From positions 1 to 64,000 of the forward strand of contig NZ_JBAPLU010000019.1 of assembly GCF_037083825.1 (NCBI RefSeq): 64,000 nt of DNA, written 5' to 3'. The translations under genes and the position numbers were made by a program. This DNA is from Klenkia sesuvii (GTDB lineage: Bacteria > Actinomycetota > Actinomycetes > Mycobacteriales > Geodermatophilaceae). Of this stretch, positions 37,859-46,072 are shown piece by piece; the stretch's first letter is position 1, and every line of letters starts with the position of its first letter. Below the pieces are notes generated by a model, which was not told the DNA's origin, ran no database searches, and saw only the letters and a program-made list of their open reading frames with translations.

Positions 37859-37885
37859 GACAGCTGTCGGGATCCGTTCGTACGA
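37859..37885. promoter_or_regulatory. Palindromes in the putB/regulator intergenic region
   Basis: GACAGCTGTC (37859-37868) and TCGTACGA (37878-37885) are perfect dyads in the 94-bp divergent region. The second overlaps the regulator's -10 box. Candidate binding sites for the divergent PucR-type regulator. Confidence 0.35.
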
Positions 37886-37892
37886 TCGTCTG
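37881..37892 (+). promoter_or_regulatory. Leaderless-type -10 box of the proline-region regulator
   Basis: TACGAT at 37881-37886, six bases, then GTG 37893, with no Shine-Dalgarno. This decides the start of the regulator gene. Confidence 0.5.
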
Positions 37893-39059
37893 GTGCGCGA
37901 CGACCTGCAGGAGATCGTGGACGAGGTCTCCCGCCTGCTCGACGCGCCCGCGACGCTCGAGGACCCCGACTTCACCCTGCTGGCCTTCTGCGCCCAGGGC
38001 GACGAGGCCCTGACGGGTCTGGACGCCGTGCGCACGCGGTCGATCCTGACCCGCGGGTCCACCGCCGACACCCGGCGCTGGTTCGCCGGTTTCGGCATCG
38101 ACCGGGCCACCGGCCCGCTGCGCACCCCCGCCGACCCGGACGCCGGCATCCTCACCCGGCTGTGCCTCCCGGTGCGGCACCGCGGTCGGCTGCACGGCTG
38201 GCTGTGGCTGCTCGACGAGGGCCGCACCGACCTCGAGCACCCGGACCAGCCCGGCCTGGCCGAGGCCCGCCGGCTGGCCGACCGGGCCGGCGAGCTGCTG
38301 GCCACCCGGCCCGGCAGCGACGACGCGGCCGACCTGCACCCGGCCCTGGCCGGGGACGAGCCGGCCACGCACCGCCTGGCCGACCGGCTGGGCGCGGACA
38401 CCCCGGTCACCCTCGTGGCGCTGCGGCCCGGTGAGGCCGGGTTGCCCGGCACCTGGGTGCCACCCGGCGCCGGTGCGCGCAGCGCCGCCGTGGGGCCGCT
38501 GGTCGCCGTCCTGCTTCCGCTGCCGCACGTGGCCGACGACCGGCCGGCGGTGGCGCTCTCCGCGGCGGCCCTGCACCGGCTGCCCGCGGGCAGCACCGCC
38601 GGGGTGGCCGCACCGCGTCGGGGGTGCCGGTCGCTGCCGGCCCAGTGGCGCGAGGCGGTGGACGCCGCCCGGGTGGCCGCGGTCGAGCCCGCGCTGGCCC
38701 CGGTCGCGTCGTGGGGGGAGCTCGGGGCGTGGCGCCAGGTCGTGCAGCTGGCCGGCCCGGACCCGGCGTTCGCGGCGCTGCTGGAGGACCCGGTGCTGAC
38801 CCGCACCGCCGAGGTGTGGCTGGACCGGGCCGGGTCCCCCCAGCGGGCAGCCGCCGAGCTGGTCGTGCACCGGCAGACGCTGTACTACCGGCTCGGCCGC
38901 ATCGCCGCCCTGACCGGGCTGGACCTGGCCGACGGCGGCGACCGGCTGGCCCTGCACCTGACCCTGCGCAGCGCCCGGCTGACCGCCGGTGACCACGGCT
39001 CGCGGACGACCGCGCGGGGGTCAACTAGGGTCGACGGTCTGATGAGGGGGGACCGATGA
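37893..39059 (+). CDS. PucR-type transcriptional regulator, probable proline-responsive activator
   Basis: A 388-residue protein with an N-terminal GAF-like sensory half (about 1-140) and a C-terminal PucR helix-turn-helix (RAAAELVVHRQTLYYRLGRIAALTGLDL, about 325-355). PucR-type regulators beside putB-pruA in actinomycetes are proline-dependent activators (PutR), so the same role is inferred. Start GTG 37893 follows a leaderless promoter. Its stop overlaps the heme oxygenase start by four bases (ATGA), which ties a proline regulator to a light-sensor operon. Confidence 0.88.
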   Translation: MRDDLQEIVDEVSRLLDAPATLEDPDFTLLAFCAQGDEALTGLDAVRTRSILTRGSTADTRRWFAGFGIDRATGPLRTPADPDAGILTRLCLPVRHRGRLHGWLWLLDEGRTDLEHPDQPGLAEARRLADRAGELLATRPGSDDAADLHPALAGDEPATHRLADRLGADTPVTLVALRPGEAGLPGTWVPPGAGARSAAVGPLVAVLLPLPHVADDRPAVALSAAALHRLPAGSTAGVAAPRRGCRSLPAQWREAVDAARVAAVEPALAPVASWGELGAWRQVVQLAGPDPAFAALLEDPVLTRTAEVWLDRAGSPQRAAAELVVHRQTLYYRLGRIAALTGLDLADGGDRLALHLTLRSARLTAGDHGSRTTARGSTRVDGLMRGDR

Positions 39060-39724
39060 CGCACGACCCCGGCCCCGACCCGCAGTCCGCCGCCGACGTC
39101 ATGCTGCGGCTGCGCACCGCGACCACCGACGAGCACCGCGAGCTCGAGGGCACCCTCGACCTGCTGGACCCGGACCTCACGCCGCGGCGGCTGGGCGCCG
39201 TGCTGCAGCGCATGCACGCCTTCTGGGTCGAGGTGGAGGCCGGGTTGGACGCCTGGGCCGCGACCGAGCCCGCCGACGCCGCCGCCGTCGAGTGGGCCGA
39301 CCGCCGGCGCGCGCACGTCCTCGCCGCCGACCTCGCCGCCCTGGGCGGCACCCCCGACCCCACCCGGCCCGCCGACGTCCCCGTGCCGGGGACCACCGAC
39401 GAGGCGCTGGGGACGCTCTACGTGCTGGAGGGCTCGACCCTGGGCGGGGTGTTCATCGACCGGCACCTCGCCGGCCTGCCGGCCATGGCCGGGGTCGGGC
39501 CCCTGGCGTCCTTCAGCCCGTACGGCGAGGCGACCGGCGCCCGGTGGGCCGCCTTCCGGCGCGTCACCCGCGACCACGTGGCCCGCGGCGGCGACGCCGA
39601 CGCGCTCGTGTCGGCGGCACGACGTACCTTCCGATCCATGGCGCTGTGGTGCCGCGACGTCCAGCAGAGTGCGTCGCCGTCCCCCGCCGATCCCACGCGA
39701 CCCGGTGGAGGTGTCCCCGCGTGA
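39056..39724 (+). CDS. bphO: Biliverdin-producing heme oxygenase of the phytochrome operon
   Basis: A 222-residue all-helical heme oxygenase that opens heme to biliverdin, the chromophore of the next gene's product. The proximal His is in TDEHRELEG (His27), and the distal-helix region TLYVLEGSTLGGVFIDRHL is characteristic of BphO-type enzymes. The C-terminal 20 residues are Pro/Ser-rich. Both ends overlap neighbours by four bases: ATGA with the PucR regulator and GTGA with the phytochrome. A GAGGGGGGACC ribosome site precedes the ATG. The source of electrons is unknown. Confidence 0.93.
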   Translation: MTHDPGPDPQSAADVMLRLRTATTDEHRELEGTLDLLDPDLTPRRLGAVLQRMHAFWVEVEAGLDAWAATEPADAAAVEWADRRRAHVLAADLAALGGTPDPTRPADVPVPGTTDEALGTLYVLEGSTLGGVFIDRHLAGLPAMAGVGPLASFSPYGEATGARWAAFRRVTRDHVARGGDADALVSAARRTFRSMALWCRDVQQSASPSPADPTRPGGGVPA

Positions 39725-42093
39725 CGGAGACCCAGCCCGTGCAGTGGTTGGCCCCAGGCACCCAGGTCGACCTGTCCAACTGCGAGCGCGAACCCATCCA
39801 CGTCCCGGGCAGCATCCAGCCGCGCGGGGTGCTCATCGCCGTCAGCGAGCCCGACCTGGTCGTCGAGCAGGTGTCGGCGAACCTGGCCGACGTCGTCGGC
39901 ACGGCGTGGGAGACCGCCCTCGGCCGCCCGCTGGCCGAGGTCATCGGCACGGTGCCGGCGCAGGCCGTGGCACGCAGTGCGGCTGCCTTCGGCGACCTGC
40001 GCGAGCGCAACCCGGTCGAGCTGACCCTCGACCTCGACGGCACCCCGGTGCCGGTGGACGCGATCCTGCACCGCGCCGTGCACGGCCCGGCGGGAGCCAC
40101 CCAGCACCCGGGCGAGGGTGTCGGGCAGGCGCCGACCACCAGCCTGGTCGTGGAGCTCGAACCGGCCTTCGGCCCCCGGCCGTTCAGCTTCCCGAACACC
40201 TACCAGGCCGTGCGGAGCACCATCGCCGAGCTCAACCGCACGACCGACCTGCAGGCCCTGTACGACACCACCGTCGAGGCGGTGCGCAGCCTCACCGGCT
40301 TCGACCGCGTGATGCTGTACCGCTACGACGCCGACTACAACGGCGAGGTGGTCGCCGAGGCGCAGCACGGCGGGTTGGAGACCTTCCTCGGGCTGCACTA
40401 CCCCGCCTCGGACATCCCGGCGCAGGCGCGTGCGCTGTACGAGAAGAACTGGATCCGGCTCATCTCGGAGGTGCCCTACACCCCCGCGCCGATCCACCCG
40501 GTCGACCACCCGGCCACCGGCCAGCCCCTGGACCTCACGTTCTCCACGCTGCGCAGCGTCTCCCCGATCCACGTGGAGTACCTGCTCAACATGGGCGTCA
40601 CCGCGTCGATGTCGCTGTCCCTGCTGCGCGACGACAAGCTGTGGGGGCTCATCGCGTGCCACCACTACAGCGGTCCGCACGCCCCGCCCTACGCCACCCG
40701 CGCGGCCGCCGAGTTCCTCGGCTCCACCCTGTCGCTGCGGTTGGTCGACCGGGCCGCCGAGGAGGAGGTGCGCCGGGCGCTGCGGGCGCGCTCCACGCTG
40801 GCCTGGCTCACCGCGGCGACGCTCGACGAGGAGCGGCCGCTGGCCGATGCCCTGCTCGGCACCCCCGACCTGCTCGACCTGGTCGACGCCGACACCGTGG
40901 TGGTCGACCTGCAGGGCCACACGGCGCTGCGCGGTGCGCCGCTGGCCCCCGAGCTGCACGCCGCGATCGCCGGCTGGGCCGCCGACCGGGCGGCCGAGGT
41001 GGCCGCCACCGACAGCTTGGTGGCCGACGCCGCCGCCCTGGCGATCCCCACCGACACCGTCTGCGGTGCGCTGGTGGTGCCGCTGCCCGACGGCCAGTAC
41101 GTGCTCTGGGCCCGGCAGGAGAAGATCCGCACCGTGGACTGGGGCGGTGACCCCACCCGCAAGGCCGACGTCGTGGTCGAGGGCGACGAGGTGCGCATCT
41201 CCCCGCGCAAGTCCTTCGCCCGGTGGGAGGAGACCGTGCGCGGCCGCTCCGAGCCGTGGACACAGGCCGAGCTGGCCGAGGCCAAGGAGCTGCGCCACAA
41301 CCTGCTCGAGGCCCTCTACGCACGGTCGCGCCGGGTGGCCCGCGCCGCCGAGACGCTCCAGCGCAGCATGCTGTCCGAGCCCCCGCAGCCCGACCACCTG
41401 CAGATGGCCGTGCGCTACGTCCCGGCCGCCCGCGAGGCCGAGGTCGGCGGCGACTGGTACGACGTGTTCGTGCAGCCCGACGGCGCCACGATGCTGGTGA
41501 TCGGCGACGTCGTGGGCCACGACACCGAGGCAGCCGCGGTCATGGGCCAGCTGCGCGGCCTGCTGCGCGGCATCGCCTACGACACCGGCGACGGGCCGGC
41601 GCAGGTGCTGCGCCGGCTCGACCACACCGCGGCCGGGCTGCAGATGGACGCCATGGCCTCGGTGCTGGTGGCCCGCCTCGAGCAGACCTCCGACGAGAAG
41701 GGCGAGGGGGTCACCCGGCTGGTCTGGTCCAACGCCGGGCACCTCCCCCCGGTGGTGCTGACCCCCGAGGGGTCCACCGAGCTGCTCGACGCCGACCAGC
41801 CGGACCTGCTGCTGGGCGTGCAGCCGGCACTGCCCCGCCAGCAGCACGAGGCGGTCCTGGCGCGCGGCTCGACGGTGCTGCTCTACACCGACGGGTTGGT
41901 CGAGCGCCGCGACCAGGTCTTCGACGACGGCATCACCGACCTGCGCCGGCGGTTGTCCGCGCTCGGCGACCTCCCGGTGCACGAGCTGGTCGACGCGCTG
42001 CTGGGCCAGCTGCTGCCCGAGCGCGCCGAGGACGACGTCGCCCTGCTCGCCGTCCGCATGCACCAGCAGGACCGCCCGCGTCCCGACCGGTGA
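39721..42093 (+). CDS. bphP: Bacteriophytochrome with PP2C (SpoIIE) phosphatase output
   Basis: A 790-residue red/far-red photoreceptor. PAS (about 1-140) with the biliverdin-attachment Cys21 in LSNCEREPIH. GAF (about 150-320) with the chromophore-pocket motif ASDIPAQARALY (Asp near 231) and CHHYSGPH. PHY (about 330-515) with the tongue motif PRKSF near 495. In place of a histidine kinase it has a PP2C/SpoIIE domain (about 545-785). All phosphatase metal-ligand motifs are present: GGDWYD near 576, GDVVGHD near 595, LYTDGLVE near 722 and EDDVALL near 770. Predicted function is light-controlled dephosphorylation of a Ser/Thr-phosphorylated target such as an anti-anti-sigma factor. No STAS-domain gene is in the window. 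It ends one base before the convergent FAD monooxygenase gene. Confidence 0.95.
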   Translation: MTETQPVQWLAPGTQVDLSNCEREPIHVPGSIQPRGVLIAVSEPDLVVEQVSANLADVVGTAWETALGRPLAEVIGTVPAQAVARSAAAFGDLRERNPVELTLDLDGTPVPVDAILHRAVHGPAGATQHPGEGVGQAPTTSLVVELEPAFGPRPFSFPNTYQAVRSTIAELNRTTDLQALYDTTVEAVRSLTGFDRVMLYRYDADYNGEVVAEAQHGGLETFLGLHYPASDIPAQARALYEKNWIRLISEVPYTPAPIHPVDHPATGQPLDLTFSTLRSVSPIHVEYLLNMGVTASMSLSLLRDDKLWGLIACHHYSGPHAPPYATRAAAEFLGSTLSLRLVDRAAEEEVRRALRARSTLAWLTAATLDEERPLADALLGTPDLLDLVDADTVVVDLQGHTALRGAPLAPELHAAIAGWAADRAAEVAATDSLVADAAALAIPTDTVCGALVVPLPDGQYVLWARQEKIRTVDWGGDPTRKADVVVEGDEVRISPRKSFARWEETVRGRSEPWTQAELAEAKELRHNLLEALYARSRRVARAAETLQRSMLSEPPQPDHLQMAVRYVPAAREAEVGGDWYDVFVQPDGATMLVIGDVVGHDTEAAAVMGQLRGLLRGIAYDTGDGPAQVLRRLDHTAAGLQMDAMASVLVARLEQTSDEKGEGVTRLVWSNAGHLPPVVLTPEGSTELLDADQPDLLLGVQPALPRQQHEAVLARGSTVLLYTDGLVERRDQVFDDGITDLRRRLSALGDLPVHELVDALLGQLLPERAEDDVALLAVRMHQQDRPRPDR

Positions 42094-42094
42094 C

Positions 42095-43126
42095 TCACGC
42101 CGCCAGCGTGGCCAGCAGCTCCCGGACGGCGGTGCGGCCGGCCCGGTTCGCGCCGATGGTGGAGGCCGAGGGTCCGTAGCCGGTCAGGTGCAGCCGGGGC
42201 TCGGCGACCACCCGGGTGCCCTCGACGGCGATGCCGCCGCCGGGGGCGCGCAGGTGCAGGGGGGCCAGATGGTCCAGGGCCGCCCGGAAGCCGGTGGCCC
42301 ACAGGACGACGTCGACGTCGAGGGTCCGCGGCGGGTCGTCCCACGCGACCCCGGTCGGGGTCAGGCGGGAGGGCGCCGGCAGCGGGTCGAGCAGCCCCCG
42401 CTCGCGGGCCCGGACGACGTCCGGCGTGACGGGCAGGCCCGTCACCGACACGACGCTGCCCGGCGGCAGGCCGGCCCGCACGCGCTGGTCGACCAGTGCG
42501 ACGGCGGCGCGCCCGGCGTCGGGGTCGAAGTCGCCGTCCCGCCAGACCGGTGGCCGCCGGGTCACCCACGTGGTGCGGGTGACCTCGGCGATCTCCAGGA
42601 GCAGCTGCAGCGCCGAGATCCCGCCGCCCACGACCAGCACGTGCTGCCCGGCGAAGGCCGCCGCGCCCGGGTACTGCGCGGCGTGCAGCTGTCGACCGCG
42701 GAAGGTCTCCCGGCCCGGGTAGGCCGGCCAGAACGGCCGGGTCCAGGTGCCGGTGGCGTTGACGAGGCCACGCGCGGTCCAGCGGCCGGCGGTGGTGTCG
42801 AGGGCGAACCCGTCCTCGGTCCGGGTCACCCGGCGGACGGCGACCGGGCGCCGCACCGGCAGGTCGAAGTGCGCCTCGTACTCGCCGAAGTACCGGGCCA
42901 TCGCGACCGACGCCCGCTCCTGCGGGTCCCCGGTCAGCGGTAGCCCGGGCAGGTCGGCGATGCCGTTGGCCCGGTCCAGGCGCAGGGAGTCCCAGCGGTG
43001 CTGCCAGGCCCCGCCCGGCGCGTCGTCGGCGTCGAGCACGACGAAGTCGGCCCCGGCCCGCCGCAGGTGGTGCGCCGCCGACAGGCCGGCCTGCCCGGCC
43101 CCGACCACCACCACGTCCGCGTGCAC
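42095..43126 (-). CDS. FAD-dependent monooxygenase (FMO/YUCCA-like)
   Basis: A 343-residue two-dinucleotide-fold flavoprotein: FAD site GAGQAGLSAAHHL, GGAWQHRWDSLRL, NADPH site VVGGGISALQLLLEI, and VLWATGFRAAL before the C-terminal FAD strand. The FxGxxxHxxxY/F-like segment is FRGRQLHAAQYP. Such enzymes oxygenate a nucleophilic S or N, or act as small flavin oxidoreductases. GTG 43126 lacks a good ribosome site. It follows the methyltransferase gene by 28 bases, the last of three minus-strand genes. Confidence 0.87.
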   Translation of the reverse strand: MHADVVVVGAGQAGLSAAHHLRRAGADFVVLDADDAPGGAWQHRWDSLRLDRANGIADLPGLPLTGDPQERASVAMARYFGEYEAHFDLPVRRPVAVRRVTRTEDGFALDTTAGRWTARGLVNATGTWTRPFWPAYPGRETFRGRQLHAAQYPGAAAFAGQHVLVVGGGISALQLLLEIAEVTRTTWVTRRPPVWRDGDFDPDAGRAAVALVDQRVRAGLPPGSVVSVTGLPVTPDVVRARERGLLDPLPAPSRLTPTGVAWDDPPRTLDVDVVLWATGFRAALDHLAPLHLRAPGGGIAVEGTRVVAEPRLHLTGYGPSASTIGANRAGRTAVRELLATLAA

Positions 43127-43154
43127 ACCGCGCCCAACAGCGCGGCGGGCCGGC

Positions 43155-43907
43155 TCATGCCGAGCGCTGCGCCACCACCAGCAGCGGTTCGAGGTCCCCG
43201 GACCCCAACAGCGTGCCCATGCGGCCGGACTGCTCCTGCGCCCGCGCCCACCGGGCGTCGTCGCCGTGCCGACGCTCGACCTCGGCCTCGACGGCGTCGG
43301 CGGCGTCGGCCCACTCGTGCGGGTTGTCGTGCAGGTCGGCGACGGCCCGCTCCCGGACGGCGAACCCGGCCTCGGCCAGCTGCGTGGTCAGCTCGGCCGA
43401 CGACGGGAACACGTTGCCCTCCGGGGCGGGTGCGTGCAGCGGCCCGTCCTGCACGAAGACCAGCAACCCCAGCCGGCCACCGGGCACCAGCACGCGGTGC
43501 AGCTCGGCCAGCGCACCGGCCTTGTCGTCGGTGGTGCACAGCACGCCCAGGCACCAGGCTCCGTCCGCCGTGCGGTCGGCCAGCGGCAGGGCCTGGGCCG
43601 CGCCGAGCACGGTGGGCAGGCCGAACAACCGCCGTGAGGCGTGCACCGCCCCGACCATGGGCTCGACGCACACCGGCTGCACCTGCCGGTCCCCGGCCAG
43701 CCAGGCGGCCGGCCCACCGACGCCGGAGCCGGAGTCGACCAGTCGCGCCCCCGGTCGCAGGTCCAGCCGGTCGGCCAACCACCGCAGCGAGCCCAGGCTG
43801 CCCGAACCCCGGCAGCCGGCCGGCACCGCGTGCCCGGGTCCCAGCGCCCGCGCCGCCTCCTCCGTCCAGGCCGCCACGACGTCGAACTCGTCGTCCATCG
43901 CGCTCAT
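43155..43907 (-). CDS. SAM-dependent methyltransferase (class I)
   Basis: A 250-residue class I methyltransferase with motif I LVDSGSGVGGPAAWLAG, motif II VQPVCVEPM and a post-I acidic site. DGAWCLGVLCTTDD and RVLVPGGRLGLLVFV follow in the usual order. Substrate unknown. ATG 43907 overlaps the stop of the MetV/MetF-like gene by four bases (ATGA), so co-translation with a folate-type enzyme is likely. Confidence 0.85.
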   Translation of the reverse strand: MSAMDDEFDVVAAWTEEAARALGPGHAVPAGCRGSGSLGSLRWLADRLDLRPGARLVDSGSGVGGPAAWLAGDRQVQPVCVEPMVGAVHASRRLFGLPTVLGAAQALPLADRTADGAWCLGVLCTTDDKAGALAELHRVLVPGGRLGLLVFVQDGPLHAPAPEGNVFPSSAELTTQLAEAGFAVRERAVADLHDNPHEWADAADAVEAEVERRHGDDARWARAQEQSGRMGTLLGSGDLEPLLVVAQRSA

Positions 43908-44968
43908 GCCGCACCCCCGGCCCCGCGCACCCGGCGGGCGACCTCGGCCTTGACCCGCGCGCCGGCGAGCACCCCGCGGTCGGACGCCAGCCCGGAGAGG
44001 TTGACCCCGATCACCCCGGGCACGGCGAGCAGGGCGCGGGCCTCGGCCACCGCCGCGGCGATGCCGGCCTCGACGGGGTCCGGGGCGTCGAGCACCCGCT
44101 GCACGGCGGCGCCGTCGAGGTGCAGGCCGGGGAAGGCCTGCAGCACCCGGGCCGAGCGCTCGTCGCTGTAGACCGCGACCGCAGCGATGAACGGCAGCGT
44201 GGCACCGGCTGCCCGGGCCGCCCGCACGAAGGTGGCGACCCGGTCGGCACCGGATACGTGGTTGAGCACGCACAGCGCGGCGCCGGCCCGCTGCTTGCGG
44301 GCCACCCGGGCGGGGCGGAGGTCCCGCGGCGGGGCCTCGGGCGACTCGGGCACGGCGACCGACAGGCCTGTTCCCGCCGCCAGCGCGGTCAGCCGGGGGC
44401 CGTCGAGGTCGAACACCTGGGTGACGCCGGGGCGCACGCCCGGGCCCCGGCCGTCACCGGTGACGCAGAGGACCCCGTCCACCCCGGTCAGCGCGAGACC
44501 CACCAGCTCCTGCTCCAGCACGAGCCGGTTGCGGTCGCGGCAGGCCAGCGTCGTCCACGGCCGACCACCGGCGGCGAGCACCTCGGCGGCCATCTGCACC
44601 GGCGGCAGGTCGGGGCGGTTCTGGTGCTCCCCGACCAGGACGGCGTCGCTGACGCCGCCGACCTCGGCGACCACGGCCCGCACCGACGCGGGGTCGAACG
44701 GGGCGACCGTCAGGTCGGTCAGCACCACCGCGCCGCGGGTGGCCCGGTCGAGCAGACCGCCCGGGCGGGGCGCGGGCGCGGGCACGGGTACGGGCCAGCT
44801 CGGCAGGGGGTGGTACAGGAAGGTGCAGGGGTGGTCGGCGACCTCGCAGCGGCCGTCGTCGCGCACACCGCCACAGGGACCGTGCACCATGCGCTTGGGG
44901 CAGGCAGCATCCCCGGGAGCGGTCCCGGCGGTGGTCCCGGCGGTGGTCCCGGCGGTGGTCGTCGTCAC
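43904..44968 (-). CDS. MetV-like Cys domain fused to a methylenetetrahydrofolate reductase-like barrel
   Basis: A 354-residue protein. The N-terminal Cys-rich region (about 20-55, CPKRMVHGPCGGVRDDGRCEV and a further PCTF) matches the zinc/Fe-S-type MTHFR C-terminal (MetV) domain. The rest is a MetF-like TIM barrel: VLTDLTVAPFDPASV, AVLVGEHQNRPDLPPVQMAAEV, TTLACRDRNRLVLEQELVGLALTGVDGVLCVTGDGRGPGV. In separate-subunit systems MetV partners MetF; here a MetV-like domain precedes the barrel in one chain. The start region encodes a Thr/Ala/Gly repeat. Role is inferred as one-carbon transfer serving the coupled methyltransferase. Confidence 0.75.
   Translation of the reverse strand: MTTTTAGTTAGTTAGTAPGDAACPKRMVHGPCGGVRDDGRCEVADHPCTFLYHPLPSWPVPVPAPAPRPGGLLDRATRGAVVLTDLTVAPFDPASVRAVVAEVGGVSDAVLVGEHQNRPDLPPVQMAAEVLAAGGRPWTTLACRDRNRLVLEQELVGLALTGVDGVLCVTGDGRGPGVRPGVTQVFDLDGPRLTALAAGTGLSVAVPESPEAPPRDLRPARVARKQRAGAALCVLNHVSGADRVATFVRAARAAGATLPFIAAVAVYSDERSARVLQAFPGLHLDGAAVQRVLDAPDPVEAGIAAAVAEARALLAVPGVIGVNLSGLASDRGVLAGARVKAEVARRVRGAGGAA
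44921..44956. repeat. 12-bp tandem repeat in the 5' end of the MetV/MetF-like gene
   Basis: Three perfect copies of GGTCCCGGCGGT. On the coding strand they encode repeated Thr-Ala-Gly-Thr units just after the start. Being a multiple of three, copy-number change would not shift the frame. Confidence 0.85.
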
Positions 44969-45094
44969 CTGCCCCTGCTGCCCTGCGCGAGGGGGGTGCC
45001 AACCGCGCGGCGCGTGATCTGCGCCTGCTGATGTGTGCGACGCGCTCCAGCGGGCAAGCAGTGGTCTCGGTCAGGTCGAGGACGGGGTGAGGTC

Positions 45095-46072
45095 GTGCAG
45101 GTCGAGGGGTACCGGCACGTCGCCCACCGGGGAGCGCCCGATGCCGGGTGCGCGCAGCACCTGCTCCCGGCGCTGCGACGGGGCCTCGACGGCGGGGCGC
45201 CGGTGCTGCTGGCCTGCTCGCCCGGGCTGCGCACCGCGCTGGAGGCGCAGCTGGCCCCGGCCGCGGTGCACGTGGTCGACCCCGACCTGCTGGCCGGCCG
45301 GGCCCCCGACGCGCTGGCCGGCTACACGTCGGTGCTCGACCGGTTCACCGCCCCGGGCACCCGGCTGCAGCTGATCACCGACAGCGACTGCCAGTCCACC
45401 GCCGGCGTGGTGGCGTGGCTGCAGACCGAGGCCCTGCTCAACCACGTGCTCGTCGACCGGCCGGTCGACCACTTCTGCGTGCTCGACCCCGCCCGGCTCG
45501 GCGACGACCTGACGACGGCGCAGTCGTGCCACCCGTGGCTGCTGCCCGCCGACGCCGACGCCGACGTGGTGGGCAACCAGGGGTGGCGCGAGCCGGCCCA
45601 CGTGCTGCGGTCGCTGTGGACCGAGCCCGGCCCCGACCCCGTCGAGGCCACCCCGCCCACCCTGGAGGTGGCCGACGTCGGCAGCATGCGGGAGCTGCGC
45701 CGGGCGCTGGCCGGGGCGCTGGCCGACGGCCCGCTGGACCCCGACGAGGCCGAGGACCTGGTGCTGGCCATCGACGAGGTGGTGGTCAACGCCGGTGAGC
45801 ACGGCATGCCACCGGTCGACGTGCGGCTGTGGGTGACCGAGCACCGCGTGCTGTGCGCGGTCGCCGACCGCGGGCCCGGCTTCGACGAGCCGCTGGCCGG
45901 CTACGGGCCGGCCCACGGCCGCGACCTGAGCGTCGGCGGCATGGGCCTGTGGCTGGCCCGGCGGGCGGTCGACCGCATGACCACGGCTCCGTTGCGCGAC
46001 GGCGACGGGTGCGTCGTCCGGCTGGTGATCGACCCGCGCCACCCCGAGGACGACCCCGGGTCAGGCAGCTGA
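45095..46072 (+). CDS. MEDS-domain HATPase protein (anti-sigma/kinase type)
   Basis: A 325-residue protein. The N-terminal two thirds (about 1-185) resemble MEDS sensory domains (AQHLLPALRRGLDGGAPVLLACSPG). The C-terminal HATPase_c domain (about 195-315) has the N box ELAIDEVVVNAGEH-type sequence (here LAIDEVVVNAGEH), DRGPGFDEP and GGMGLWLARRAVD, typical of RsbW-like serine kinases. There is no phospho-acceptor His domain. It is a natural counterpart to the PP2C phytochrome 3 kb away, but that link is inference. GTG 45095 is the best-supported start (GAGGACGGGG upstream). The 3' end overlaps idi by 12 bases. Confidence 0.82.
   Translation: MQVEGYRHVAHRGAPDAGCAQHLLPALRRGLDGGAPVLLACSPGLRTALEAQLAPAAVHVVDPDLLAGRAPDALAGYTSVLDRFTAPGTRLQLITDSDCQSTAGVVAWLQTEALLNHVLVDRPVDHFCVLDPARLGDDLTTAQSCHPWLLPADADADVVGNQGWREPAHVLRSLWTEPGPDPVEATPPTLEVADVGSMRELRRALAGALADGPLDPDEAEDLVLAIDEVVVNAGEHGMPPVDVRLWVTEHRVLCAVADRGPGFDEPLAGYGPAHGRDLSVGGMGLWLARRAVDRMTTAPLRDGDGCVVRLVIDPRHPEDDPGSGS

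Noticed and set aside
44921..44956. Short regular repeats considered as a CRISPR array or regulatory iterons
   Set aside because: Perfect 12-mers without spacers, inside a coding region in frame; they encode a Thr/Ala/Gly repeat.
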